From Deltaproteobacteria bacterium (lineage in GTDB: Bacteria; Myxococcota_A; Polyangia; Polyangiales; Polyangiaceae), in the NCBI GenBank assembly GCA_016218915.1, contig JACRCQ010000043.1, positions 1 through 55,376 on the forward strand: a stretch of 55,376 bases of DNA, written 5' to 3'. The notes under the pieces are model-generated. The model saw only the letters and a program-made list of their open reading frames with translations. It was not told where the DNA came from and did not search any database. Both the position numbers and the translations under genes were made by a program. How positions within the stretch are numbered: the stretch's first letter is position 1; every line of letters begins with the position of its first letter. Positions 16,277 to 24,820 of the stretch are shown here, piece after piece.

Positions 16277-19195
16277 ATGGCGACCGGAGAGTCGGTGGGC
16301 GACAAGCAGCTTGAGGCCGAGATCGGGCTTCTGCGTGATCGCGTCCGCGAGCTGGAAGCCGCCCTTGCCGAGCAATCGTCTGCCAATGCTCGTCTGCGAC
16401 AAAGCGAATGCGCCTATCTCACGACGCTTCGCGCAGCACCGATCGGCATCGGCCATGTCTGCAACCGCATCCTCGGCTGGAGCAACGAGCGTCTGCAGCA
16501 GATGCTGGGATACACGGCCGAGGAGCTCTTTGGCAAAAGCGCTCGCATGCTCTACGAGAGCGATGAGGAGTATGCACGCGTTGGGGCCATCAAGCATCCG
16601 CTCGTCAGGACGCACGGTGTGGGGGCGGTTGACACCAGGTTCGTCCGAAAGGACGGGCGCGTGCTCGAAGTGTTGCTGAGCTCCGCAGCCATCGATCCTG
16701 ACGATTGGATCAAGGGGCTTGTGTTTACGGTGAACGATCAGACCGAGCAGCGTCAGGCCGAGCGCGTTCGCGATCGGCTTTTCGACGTATCGGTCGATCT
16801 GCTGGCGGTCGCAGGGTTCGACGGATACTTCAAGGAGGTGAATCCAGCCTGGACGCGTGCGTTGGGGTGGTCCGAGCAGGAGCTTCTGTCACGCCCGTGG
16901 GTCGAGTTCGTCCACCCCGAGGATCGAGAGGGAACCGAGAACGCGCGTGAGCATCTTGTGAACGGCTATCCGGTATTCAGCTTCCAGAACCGATACCTGC
17001 ACAAGGACGGCTCGTGGCGGCATCTGTCGTGGAATTCTGCGCCAATTCAGGAGGATTCGCTGATTTTCGCGGTGGCCCGCGATGTGACCGACGAGCGCAA
17101 AGCCGCAGCCGAGGCGCAACGTTTGGAGCGACGATGGCAGAGCGTGGTGGATCAGAGCCCGTTCGGCATGCACCTCTACGAGCTTGGCGACGACGACGAG
17201 CTGGTGTTCGTGGGCGCGAATGCGGCCGCGGATCGGATCCTCGGCGTGCCTTTCAAGGAGTTCGTCGGCAAAACCCTGGAGGAGGCGTTCCCGCAGCTGC
17301 AGGCGACCGAGATACCGCGGCGGTACCGGGAGGCGGCGCGGGACGGAACGCCCTGGTCCTCGATGCAAGTCGACTACGTTCGGGGAACGCTTCAAAGGGC
17401 GTTCGAGGTGCACGCGTTCCAGTGCTCTCCAGGCAGCATGGTTGCCGCGTTCGTGGACATCGGCGAGCGGATGCGCGCGGAAGACACGATCCGACGCACG
17501 AACGAGGATCTGAAGCTGCTCATCGACACAGCGATGGAATTCGTGCGCTTCCCGCCTGGCGAGGATGTCCACAAGTTCCTGGCGCAGCGGCTCGAGGGCA
17601 TCCTGCCCGATGCTGTGGTTGCCGTGACTGCGTACGACGAAGTAACGGGAAACGTGACTACCAAGGCGCTCAAGGGGCTCGGTGGCCAGCTCGACGCGGT
17701 CATCAAGATCCTTGGTTTCGACCCAGGGCGAACCACGACCCGGCCGACGCCCGAGCTGCTGGCCCTGATGGCGACCGGGCGGCTCTCTCCATTCCCCGGG
17801 GGCATCTACGAGCTGTGCTGCGGGGTGATTCCGAAGGCGCTGTGCCCGGCGATCGAAGCGCTGTTCCAATTCGAGGAGATCCTCGTCATGGGTCTGACCC
17901 GCGGTGAGAGGATCTTCGGCAACGTGACAATCCTGTCGCGCAAGGGCAAGGAGCCACGCAATCGATCGGTGCTCGAAGCTTTCCTGCGTCAGGCGTCGGT
18001 GGCCCTGGAGCGCGCGCACGCGGAGGACGCATTGCGTGCGAGCGAGGAGCAGCTGCGTCATTCGCAGCGGCTGGAGGCGATCGGCACGCTCGCAGGCGGG
18101 ATCGCCCACGACTTCAACAACCAGCTCACTGCGATTCTCGCCTTCTCCAACCAGCTCAGGGCCGACTCCGAGCCTGGCTCCCACGTGTACGAGTCCGCTG
18201 CAGTCATCGAGACTGCCGCCATGCGGTCCGCTGAGCTGACCCGGCAGCTTCTGGGCTTTGCCCGAAAGGGGAAGATGGCCGAGGCGCCTGTGGATGCTCG
18301 CGTGCTGTCGCGCGAGGTCGCCGCCGTGCTGCGCCGCACCGTGGACAAGCGAATCGCGATCACGGAGGTGTGCTGCGACGAGCAGGCGGTCGTGCTGGGC
18401 GACATCAACCAGCTACAGCAGGTGGTGCTCAACCTCGGTGTCAACGCCTGTGATGCCATGCCCGATGGCGGCAAGCTGACGTTCCGCACCGAAGTCTTGG
18501 ACATTCCGTTGGAAGCTCCGAGGACCGACAACGGTCTGCCTGCAGGCCGCCACGTGGTGCTGTCCGTGTCCGACACGGGCGTGGGCATCCCAGAGGAGCA
18601 CAGGCACAGGATCTTCGAGCCGTTCTTCACGACCAAGGCGCAAGGCAAGGGCACGGGAATGGGCCTCGCGCTGGCCTACGGCGTGGTCCGATCGCACCGC
18701 GGAACGATCCGCGTGCAGTCCGAGGTCGGCGCTGGCACGACCTTCCAGATCCTGCTTCCGCGCGTTTCTGCTCGGGTGAGGGAGGATGAAACCGTGGCGA
18801 GTGCTCCGGTGCACGGCAAAGGGCGCGTGCTGGTGGTGGACGACGAAGAGCTGATCCGGACCCTGGCCGTCCGCTCGCTGGAGCGTCTCGGCTACAACGT
18901 CGATGCCTGCCCGGACGGCAAGAGCGCAATCGAATTCTTCACCGAGCATCATCGCGGCATCGATCTGGTGATCCTCGACATGGTGATGCCTGGCATGAAT
19001 GGAAACGACTGCCTCGCGAGGATGCGCCAGGTCGATCCGAACGTGCGCGCTTTGCTGTCGAGCGGGCACGGCCTCGACGATTCGATGCGGGCGCTGGTGC
19101 ATGAGGGAGCGGTCGGGTTCGTGCAGAAGCCGTACGTGCTTGCCCAGCTGTCCAGCGCTGTCGCAGATGCGATCGCGAAAAAGCAGGGCGACTAG
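16277..19195 (+). CDS. Hybrid histidine kinase: 3xPAS-GAF-HisKA-HATPase-REC
   Basis: 972 residues, soluble. An N-terminal coiled coil (about 10-42) leads into three PAS domains (about 42-160, 165-275 and 285-400). A GAF-like domain follows (about 405-580), then HisKA with His611 in GGIAHDFNNQL and a HATPase domain (NLGVNACDAM, DTGVGIPEEH, GTGMGLALAYG). The complete receiver has the phosphoacceptor Asp901 in LVILDMVMPGMNG and Lys in FVQKPY. The GAF part has a Cys pair (YELCCGVIPKALC) that could sense redox or hold a cofactor. I chose ATG 16277, with AAGG just before it; the frame is open further up but would overlap the divergent FGE-like gene. The stop codon overlaps the stop of the convergent gene within one CTAG. 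Confidence 0.93.
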   Translation: MATGESVGDKQLEAEIGLLRDRVRELEAALAEQSSANARLRQSECAYLTTLRAAPIGIGHVCNRILGWSNERLQQMLGYTAEELFGKSARMLYESDEEYARVGAIKHPLVRTHGVGAVDTRFVRKDGRVLEVLLSSAAIDPDDWIKGLVFTVNDQTEQRQAERVRDRLFDVSVDLLAVAGFDGYFKEVNPAWTRALGWSEQELLSRPWVEFVHPEDREGTENAREHLVNGYPVFSFQNRYLHKDGSWRHLSWNSAPIQEDSLIFAVARDVTDERKAAAEAQRLERRWQSVVDQSPFGMHLYELGDDDELVFVGANAAADRILGVPFKEFVGKTLEEAFPQLQATEIPRRYREAARDGTPWSSMQVDYVRGTLQRAFEVHAFQCSPGSMVAAFVDIGERMRAEDTIRRTNEDLKLLIDTAMEFVRFPPGEDVHKFLAQRLEGILPDAVVAVTAYDEVTGNVTTKALKGLGGQLDAVIKILGFDPGRTTTRPTPELLALMATGRLSPFPGGIYELCCGVIPKALCPAIEALFQFEEILVMGLTRGERIFGNVTILSRKGKEPRNRSVLEAFLRQASVALERAHAEDALRASEEQLRHSQRLEAIGTLAGGIAHDFNNQLTAILAFSNQLRADSEPGSHVYESAAVIETAAMRSAELTRQLLGFARKGKMAEAPVDARVLSREVAAVLRRTVDKRIAITEVCCDEQAVVLGDINQLQQVVLNLGVNACDAMPDGGKLTFRTEVLDIPLEAPRTDNGLPAGRHVVLSVSDTGVGIPEEHRHRIFEPFFTTKAQGKGTGMGLALAYGVVRSHRGTIRVQSEVGAGTTFQILLPRVSARVREDETVASAPVHGKGRVLVVDDEELIRTLAVRSLERLGYNVDACPDGKSAIEFFTEHHRGIDLVILDMVMPGMNGNDCLARMRQVDPNVRALLSSGHGLDDSMRALVHEGAVGFVQKPYVLAQLSSAVADAIAKKQGD

Positions 19196-20052
19196 AACGA
19201 GCCGTACACGGCTGCGGTGGCTGCCCCGGGTTGCGCGCTTGCGGTCAGCGACCAGCGCGCGTGCGACGGAGGCGGAGCCGCCGGTCCCGGCCTGAGGAAG
19301 AGCCAGGTGGCTGCGGCGAAGGACACGATGCTGACACCGAGCGAGATGTTCGCGATGAGGTACGACCGATCCATGGCATCCACATCCGATTGGGGGCAGC
19401 GCGGCTTGCACTGCCGATCGTCAAGATCGCTCTGCAGCGATCGGCCGTGCAGACCGAAGTAGGTGAACGCTCCCAGCCCCAGGATGCCCACGCCCCCCGC
19501 AGCGTAGGCCAGCACCCGTGATCGGTGCCTGGCGGGCGGTGCGTCGGCCGCGAACTCCACGGAGACCGCGCGTCCCTTCTCGCGCTCGCGTACCAGCAAG
19601 TCCTGCTCGATCGGAGCGCGCCCTTTCATCTCGAATCGTATCCGATGCTGCCCTGGGTCGAGCTCGATCGCCTTGCCGTCGAGCTTCTCGGTCACCAGCT
19701 GGTCGTCGATGCTCACGCGGACGTCCACCGCGTCCCGCCCGTCCGGTCCTTTTGCCCCGAACACGATCGAGGGTGTGTCGGTTTCGGCTTCGGTCAGCCA
19801 GCGGCCGCAGTCGCTCCTGAGCTCGGCGGGGCAGACTTCATGGGAGCAGACGATCAGCTGCTGGCGTGTTTCGCGGAGCTTCGCAGCCTTGCGCAAGCGC
19901 TGCGCCTGCTCGTAGGCCCTCAGACACTGCGCCTTGCTCGGAGCGTCGGAGGCTGCTGGCTTGCGCGTGGAGGGGGGAGCTCCGGCCGTGGCTGCGAGCG
20001 CCAGCACGATTGCAGCGAGAAAACGAGCACGTTCCGCGCGAGGCCGAGGCAC
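19192..20052 (-). CDS. PEGA-like envelope protein with two membrane helices
   Basis: 286 residues from a GTG start. There is an N-terminal hydrophobic segment (RFLAAIVLALAATAGA) and a Cys-rich helical region (CLRAYEQAQRLRKAAKL, VCPAELRSDCGRWL). A small beta domain like PEGA follows (VRVSIDDQLVTEKLDGKAIE, ELDPGQHRIRFEMKG). Two membrane helices lie near residues 185-203 and 235-253. The layout (TPR-like, PEGA-like, two TM) is a myxobacterial hallmark of unknown function and is paralogous in layout to the gene at 31717. It converges on the hybrid kinase with overlapping stops. Confidence 0.8.
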   Translation of the reverse strand: MPRPRAERARFLAAIVLALAATAGAPPSTRKPAASDAPSKAQCLRAYEQAQRLRKAAKLRETRQQLIVCSHEVCPAELRSDCGRWLTEAETDTPSIVFGAKGPDGRDAVDVRVSIDDQLVTEKLDGKAIELDPGQHRIRFEMKGRAPIEQDLLVREREKGRAVSVEFAADAPPARHRSRVLAYAAGGVGILGLGAFTYFGLHGRSLQSDLDDRQCKPRCPQSDVDAMDRSYLIANISLGVSIVSFAAATWLFLRPGPAAPPPSHARWSLTASAQPGAATAAVYGSF

Positions 20053-20136
20053 GACCCAGGCGTATCACGGTGCGGGGATTTTCGGAAGCAGGGGGGCAGG
20101 TTCTCGCCGCGGGCGTGGTTGCGATATAAGGGCATC

Positions 20137-21453
20137 ATGAGCGACGTGACCGAGACGCGACACGGGCCTGGCGGCGCGCCTGCTGCGCGCAAGGTCATGG
20201 GCGCGGTCCTGGTCTTCTCCGAGAACCCGTCCGAGCAGGTGCCGCGCGGCTTCGAGCTGGCCGCCGCTTGCAGGATCGGGCGCGATACGACCGCTGAGAT
20301 CCCGATCAACGACACGCAAGCCTCCCGCCTGCATGCATCGCTCACGCCTTCACCTGGCGGGGTGCACGTCGCGGATCTCGGGAGCCGCAACGGCACGTGG
20401 GTCAACGGCGCGCGGCTTTCCTCCCACGGGGCCTTCGCACCGGTGGGCGCGATGGTTCGCTGCGGTAGGTCGCTGCTGCGAATCGTGGACGACGTGGCAC
20501 CGTTCGAGGTTCGCGCGCCATCCGGATTCGAGTCGCTGGTGGGCGGACCCGCCATGGGAGCTGTCCGCGAGCTGATCCGCACCATCGCGCCGCTGCCGCA
20601 TTCCGTGCTCCTGCTCGGCGAGACCGGCACGGGCAAGGAGGTGGTGGCGGGAGCGTTGCATGCGGCGAGCGGGCGGCGCGGCGAGCTGGTGTCGGTCAAC
20701 TGCGGTGCGATGCCCGCCGAGCTGGTCGAGTCCGAGCTGTTCGGTCATGCGCGCGGCGCCTTCTCGGGCTCGGATCGCCAACGCACGGGGCTGTTCCGCG
20801 CGGCCGACCGCGGCACGCTGCTGCTCGACGAGCTCGGCGAGCTACCGCTTGCAGCGCAGGCAAAGCTGCTGCGCGCCATGGAGCAGCACGAGGTGCGCCC
20901 GGTCGGCGAGGATCGTCCGATCCCGGTCGACGTGCGCGTGATCGGGGCCACGAATGTCAACCTCGAGCAGGCAGTTGCCAAGGGGGCATTCCGGGCCGAC
21001 CTGTTCCACAGGATCGCAGTGTGGCAGATCCCGCTGCCTGCGCTTCGGGAGCGCATCGAGGATGTGCCGTTGCTTGCGAAGCACTTCCTGGCAGACGAGC
21101 CGGTGACGTTCAGCGTGGAGGCCATGGAGAAGCTGATGCTGTGCAGCTGGCCAGGCAACGTCCGCGAGCTCCGCAACGCCGTGACCACCGCCGCAGCGCG
21201 GGCGCGCGCTGCCAGGCGAAGCGCGATTGGCGTCGAGCAGCTTCCGGCGATTCGCCCTGCGGCGCCGGCGCCGCGCACGACGGCGACCGACGTCGAGACG
21301 GCTGCGCTGCGGGCGCGCATCGAGACTGCGCTCGCGCTGCGCGACGGAAATGTATCGCATGTGGCCAAGGACCTGGGCTGCACGCGCCCGTGGCTCTACC
21401 TGACGCTCAAGAGGCTCCACATCGATGCGGCGGCCTTTCGCAAGGGGAAGTGA
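20137..21453 (+). CDS. FHA-domain sigma-54-dependent transcriptional activator
   Basis: 438 residues. An FHA domain (about 40-115; CRIGRD, RLHASL, LGSRNGTWVNG) reads phosphothreonine on a partner. The AAA+ domain (about 130-365) has Walker A GETGTGKE (161-168), Walker B LLLDELGE, and GATNVNLEQAV and FRADLFHRIAVW motifs. The sigma-54 contact loop reads GAFSGS at 207-212 instead of GAFTGA. A Fis-like helix-turn-helix is at the end (NVSHVAKDLGCTRPWLY). The start is ATG 20137; the frame is open 600 bases further up, but that would overlap the minus-strand gene. The Ser/Thr kinase gene begins 21 bases downstream, and the kinase is the obvious candidate to phosphorylate or control the FHA partner. 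Confidence 0.92.
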   Translation: MSDVTETRHGPGGAPAARKVMGAVLVFSENPSEQVPRGFELAAACRIGRDTTAEIPINDTQASRLHASLTPSPGGVHVADLGSRNGTWVNGARLSSHGAFAPVGAMVRCGRSLLRIVDDVAPFEVRAPSGFESLVGGPAMGAVRELIRTIAPLPHSVLLLGETGTGKEVVAGALHAASGRRGELVSVNCGAMPAELVESELFGHARGAFSGSDRQRTGLFRAADRGTLLLDELGELPLAAQAKLLRAMEQHEVRPVGEDRPIPVDVRVIGATNVNLEQAVAKGAFRADLFHRIAVWQIPLPALRERIEDVPLLAKHFLADEPVTFSVEAMEKLMLCSWPGNVRELRNAVTTAAARARAARRSAIGVEQLPAIRPAAPAPRTTATDVETAALRARIETALALRDGNVSHVAKDLGCTRPWLYLTLKRLHIDAAAFRKGK

Positions 21454-21474
21454 TAGGCTCGGTCCTCGATTGCC

Positions 21475-22956
21475 ATGCCCCAGCAAGCCACGGCCGAAAT
21501 CGACTCCTCCACAGGGGTTGCGAGCTCTCCGCTGCGCATCGGTCGCTATCTGCTTTTCGACTCGATCGCTGCCGGGGGTATGGCCACCGTGCACCTCGGG
21601 CGCCTCATCGGCTCCAGCGGCTTCTCCCGGGTAGTGGCGATCAAGCGTCTGCACGGTCACCTGACGCAGGACCCGAGCTTCGTGTCGATGCTGCTCGACG
21701 AGGCGAGGCTCGTGGCCCGAGTGCGTCATCCGAACGTCGTTCCGGTCCTGGATGTGGCGGATCTCCCAGGGGAGCTCTGCCTGGTGATGGAGTACGTGGA
21801 CGGCGAGCCGGTCTCGAGCCTGGTTCGGGCACAGTCTGCGCGTGGAGTGCCGATGCCGCTGCCAGTAGCTGCCTCGATCATGGTGGGCGCGCTGATGGGG
21901 CTTCATGCAGCGCACGATGCGACGAGCGAATCGGGCGCGGCGCTGGGGATCGTGCATCGCGACGTGTCACCGCAGAACATCATGGTCGGCCGTGACGGGC
22001 TCTCTCGGGTGCTCGACTTCGGGATTGCCTATGCAGCGGAGCGCATCCAGGTCACGCGCGACGGGCAGATCAAGGGCAAGCTCGCATATATGGCGCCTGA
22101 GCAGGTCATGGGCAGCAAGGTGGATCGGCGCACCGACGTGTACGCGGCCGGAGTGGTCTGCTGGGAGCTTCTGACCGGGCGAAGACTGTTTGCAGGCGAG
22201 AATACGGCGCACACGATGCGGCTGATCACGGACGGCACCCCGATGCCGCCGAGCCAGGTGGTGTCCACGCTCTCCCCCGAGATCGATGCTCTGGTGATGA
22301 GGGCGCTGTCCAAGGATGCTGCGCAGCGCTTCGCGACCGCGGCGGACATGTCTACTGCCATCGAGAGCGCAACCGACCTGGCTTCGCAGCAAGAGGTGAG
22401 CCGCTGGGTCAACGACATCGCCGGTGCATCACTGGCCGCCCGCGCAGCCAAGGTGGTGCGGATTGAGCAGTACGTCGACGACGCCGAGCAGCGAGCGGTG
22501 AGCGTCCGCCAGCCATTGTCTCCTGCCGTCGAGGCTCTTGCGGTTCCAATAGGCTCCTCGCAGGTGACCGACCTGGCAACCCCGGATGGGTTGGATGCAC
22601 TCCGCTCGCCCTCGAGAAGCAAGAAGCTCTGGATGGCCGGACTGGGTGCGATCGGCGTGGTGGCGGTAGCGGCAGCGTTCGGGGCGGCTGCGCTGCGCAC
22701 GAGCCCCTTGCCGACGCAGCCATCGGCTGTGGCATCCAGACCAGAGCTTGCAGCGTCTTCCGCAGAGCCTGCGGTCTCGAGCTCCCCGGTGGCAGCGCCC
22801 TCGACAGCACCGGAAGTCATCGCTTCTGCCAGCGCCCCGACCTCGACTGCGCGCAAGCCGGGACCGCTGCCGCCACCGCCTCGTCCAAAGGGGTGCAATC
22901 CACCCTGGACCGTGGACAAGGACGGCGTACGGGTGCCGAAGAAGGATTGCTTCTGA
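21475..22956 (+). CDS. Membrane-anchored Ser/Thr protein kinase
   Basis: 493 residues. The kinase domain (about 24-290) has the Gly-rich loop AAGGMATVHLG, catalytic Lys57 (VVAIKRL), the HRDVSPQN loop (161-168, the usual myxobacterial variant), DFG (181-183) and MAPEQ (206-210). A charged linker follows, then a membrane helix (about 383-405, LWMAGLGAIGVVAVAAAFGA) and a Pro/Ala/Ser-rich outer part with a short Cys-containing end (GCNPPWTVDKDGVRVPKKDCF). It follows the FHA activator by 21 bases and is probably co-transcribed with it, forming a kinase-to-FHA signalling pair. Confidence 0.93.
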   Translation: MPQQATAEIDSSTGVASSPLRIGRYLLFDSIAAGGMATVHLGRLIGSSGFSRVVAIKRLHGHLTQDPSFVSMLLDEARLVARVRHPNVVPVLDVADLPGELCLVMEYVDGEPVSSLVRAQSARGVPMPLPVAASIMVGALMGLHAAHDATSESGAALGIVHRDVSPQNIMVGRDGLSRVLDFGIAYAAERIQVTRDGQIKGKLAYMAPEQVMGSKVDRRTDVYAAGVVCWELLTGRRLFAGENTAHTMRLITDGTPMPPSQVVSTLSPEIDALVMRALSKDAAQRFATAADMSTAIESATDLASQQEVSRWVNDIAGASLAARAAKVVRIEQYVDDAEQRAVSVRQPLSPAVEALAVPIGSSQVTDLATPDGLDALRSPSRSKKLWMAGLGAIGVVAVAAAFGAAALRTSPLPTQPSAVASRPELAASSAEPAVSSSPVAAPSTAPEVIASASAPTSTARKPGPLPPPPRPKGCNPPWTVDKDGVRVPKKDCF

Positions 22957-23013
22957 TCCGGGCTCCCACGTCTCGAAGGCCGTCTTCCGGAACCGGAGAC
23001 ACGAAGTCCTCTC

Positions 23014-23111
23014 GTGTCAGGCTTGACACCGGTTGACACCGCCAGGGTGCCAACTGTCGGGAAACGTTGAGCTTCTCGGGGGCAGGGTGTCAGCGGCGCC
23101 AGGGCTGACAC
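23014..23111. promoter_or_regulatory. Cluster of TGACAC/GTGTCA motifs (putative operator)
   Basis: Five copies of the hexamer lie in about 100 bases between the kinase and the Cys-rich lipoprotein. They are GTGTCA 23014-23019, TGACAC 23024-23029, TGACAC 23034-23039, GTGTCA 23087-23092 and TGACAC 23106-23111. The first two form an inverted repeat with a 4-base gap. The second and third are direct repeats one helical turn apart (10 bp). The last two form a perfect 8-bp inverted repeat (GTGTCAGC / GCTGACAC) with a 9-base loop. The form recalls CRP/FNR-family boxes such as the TGTY-N8-RACA sites of MrpC, but the spacing differs. The regulator is unknown. Confidence 0.5.
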
Positions 23112-23211
23112 TCAGATTCTAGGGATTTTCAAGGCCTCTTCGCTGGCCTGAGGGTTGCTCTACCCGTGGTCGAACCGGCGGACGAAGCCGCCAGGAGAAA
23201 AGGACGACACC

Positions 23212-24474
23212 ATGGCACCCCGAACCCGAAAGACCTCCGCGAACCATTCAGGCATGACCCGCGCGCTTGGCTGGGCCACGAGCCTCGCTGCCGGCTTCGT
23301 GTTTGCAGGCGCTTCGCTCTGCGGCTGCACCGTGGCTGCCGATGACGGCGGGGACGATTCCGCAGCGGTGGACGATGCGGTCCTGGCCGAGTGCGATCGG
23401 TCCCCCTACAACTGCAAGCTTCCGGCGGCCCACAAGGACCGGAATCGGATCTTCAACTACGCGACGAACAGCTACGATTGGCCGATCAGCGCGAACACGG
23501 CGCTTCTCGACGGGCTGGGCAACGAGCGGGGGCACGTTGCGGAGAGCTCGGTCCGGATCAACTACGGGCTTCGCAAGCATCTGCACGGGGTGAATCACGT
23601 GTACGCCTTTGCGGCGAAGCTCGACACCAAGCTCATGGCTTCGGGGTGGATCAAGGAGTCAGCGGTGAAGGACGGTCCGATCACGCGAATGAAGACCGTG
23701 GCGCTCACGGACCCTGGGCACGGCGACTACGAGACCGTGTGGACGGTCACCGGCGGCAACAATGCGGAGTACGAAGGGCTGAAGGTCGTGAAGGACTGGT
23801 CCGACGGCGGGTGCAATGCGACCGACTATCTGGTGCGTCCAGGCGGCTTCTTCAATCTGCTCTACAATCTGCCCGGCTCGGGCGGCGTGGCGATTGACAC
23901 CTTTCCGCTCGGCGTCACCTTCCGCCGCGCCAAGGGCGTCAACCAGCTCGACATCAACCTGTACAATCCGGGTGGCACGCACGTCGTGGACAAGATGTAC
24001 TTCGTCTACGGGCATGTCGGCGGTCGCTACGGCTGGGTAGCCAAGGCGGCATTGACCGCTGCGAGCGACCCTGGAGGCGGGAGCGGTGGAGGCAGCGGCG
24101 GATCGTCGGGCGGCGGAGCCGCTGGGTCGGGCGGCGACCCGACCCCGCCTCCTCCCGCGGACCCTACTGGCCAATGCTACGTGCGCTGCTGTGACGGGAG
24201 CCTGCAAGGACCGATCGCGACCACGAGCGCGTCAGCGTGCCACGACGCATCGCAGGGTGCTTGCGAAGCCAAGGGTCACGTCAAGCGCTCCGAGTTCAAT
24301 GGCGCCCAGGTCTGGGAGCGACCGAACGCGTGCTGGGCAAAGTGCTTCAACCGCGCCGCGTACCATGAGGTCACGGGCGTGACCCAGGACTGCACCCAGC
24401 ACGCGAAGGAGTACTGTGCGGTGAGCGACCGCGGCGGTCTGCAGGACGCGGCCTGGAGCCAGTGCCAGCCCTGA
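23212..24474 (+). CDS. Secreted hypothetical protein with Cys-rich C-terminal domain
   Basis: 420 residues. ATG 23212 has a strong AGGAGAAAAGG upstream. A signal peptide with a lipobox-like end (GASLCGCTVAADD) is followed by a beta-rich domain of about 240 residues (FNYATNSYDWPISAN, VNHVYAFAAKLDTKLMASGW, VYGHVGGRYGWVAKAAL), which resembles a single SH3-like module only loosely. A Gly/Ser linker (GGGSGGGSGGSSGGG) leads to a domain of about 95 residues with ten Cys, probably disulfide-bonded (CYVRCCDGSLQG, CWAKCFNRAAY). No enzyme motif was recognised. It lies downstream of the TGACAC cluster. Confidence 0.78.
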   Translation: MAPRTRKTSANHSGMTRALGWATSLAAGFVFAGASLCGCTVAADDGGDDSAAVDDAVLAECDRSPYNCKLPAAHKDRNRIFNYATNSYDWPISANTALLDGLGNERGHVAESSVRINYGLRKHLHGVNHVYAFAAKLDTKLMASGWIKESAVKDGPITRMKTVALTDPGHGDYETVWTVTGGNNAEYEGLKVVKDWSDGGCNATDYLVRPGGFFNLLYNLPGSGGVAIDTFPLGVTFRRAKGVNQLDINLYNPGGTHVVDKMYFVYGHVGGRYGWVAKAALTAASDPGGGSGGGSGGSSGGGAAGSGGDPTPPPPADPTGQCYVRCCDGSLQGPIATTSASACHDASQGACEAKGHVKRSEFNGAQVWERPNACWAKCFNRAAYHEVTGVTQDCTQHAKEYCAVSDRGGLQDAAWSQCQP

Positions 24475-24820
24475 GGCTCTGCGCATCGAGAGTAGACCTA
24501 CGCGCAACTTGTCAACCTCCCGTCGCGATCGTTCTGCAGGTTCAAGGGCAACCCTGCGCGGACACTCCCTCGGCCCTTCGGCCGGCCTGCGATCCAGGGC
24601 GACGGCGGAACGTTCGCGACTCCCCTACAATCTTCGATGGTATTCGTCAGAAGGCGCCTCGCGCCTCGGGGTGGACGCATGTGGCAAAGGGTAGGTCCCG
24701 CGCCCCGCGCTCCGCACAACAACCTCGTAAAACGATTGCGCAATTCCGTTCGGGCACAGGGGCTGCACGGCTGTGCTCCGTGGAATTCCCACGACCCTCG
24801 AGTCGCACGTGGAGGTGGCA
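24475..24820. other. Non-coding stretch upstream of the putative pore-forming lipoprotein
   Basis: About 345 bases. It holds a GC-rich inverted element (GGCGCCTCGCGCC near 24655) and a TACAAT -10-like hexamer near 24625. There is a good GGAGGTGG Shine-Dalgarno at 24811-24818 for the next gene. I see no supportable gene. Confidence 0.4.
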
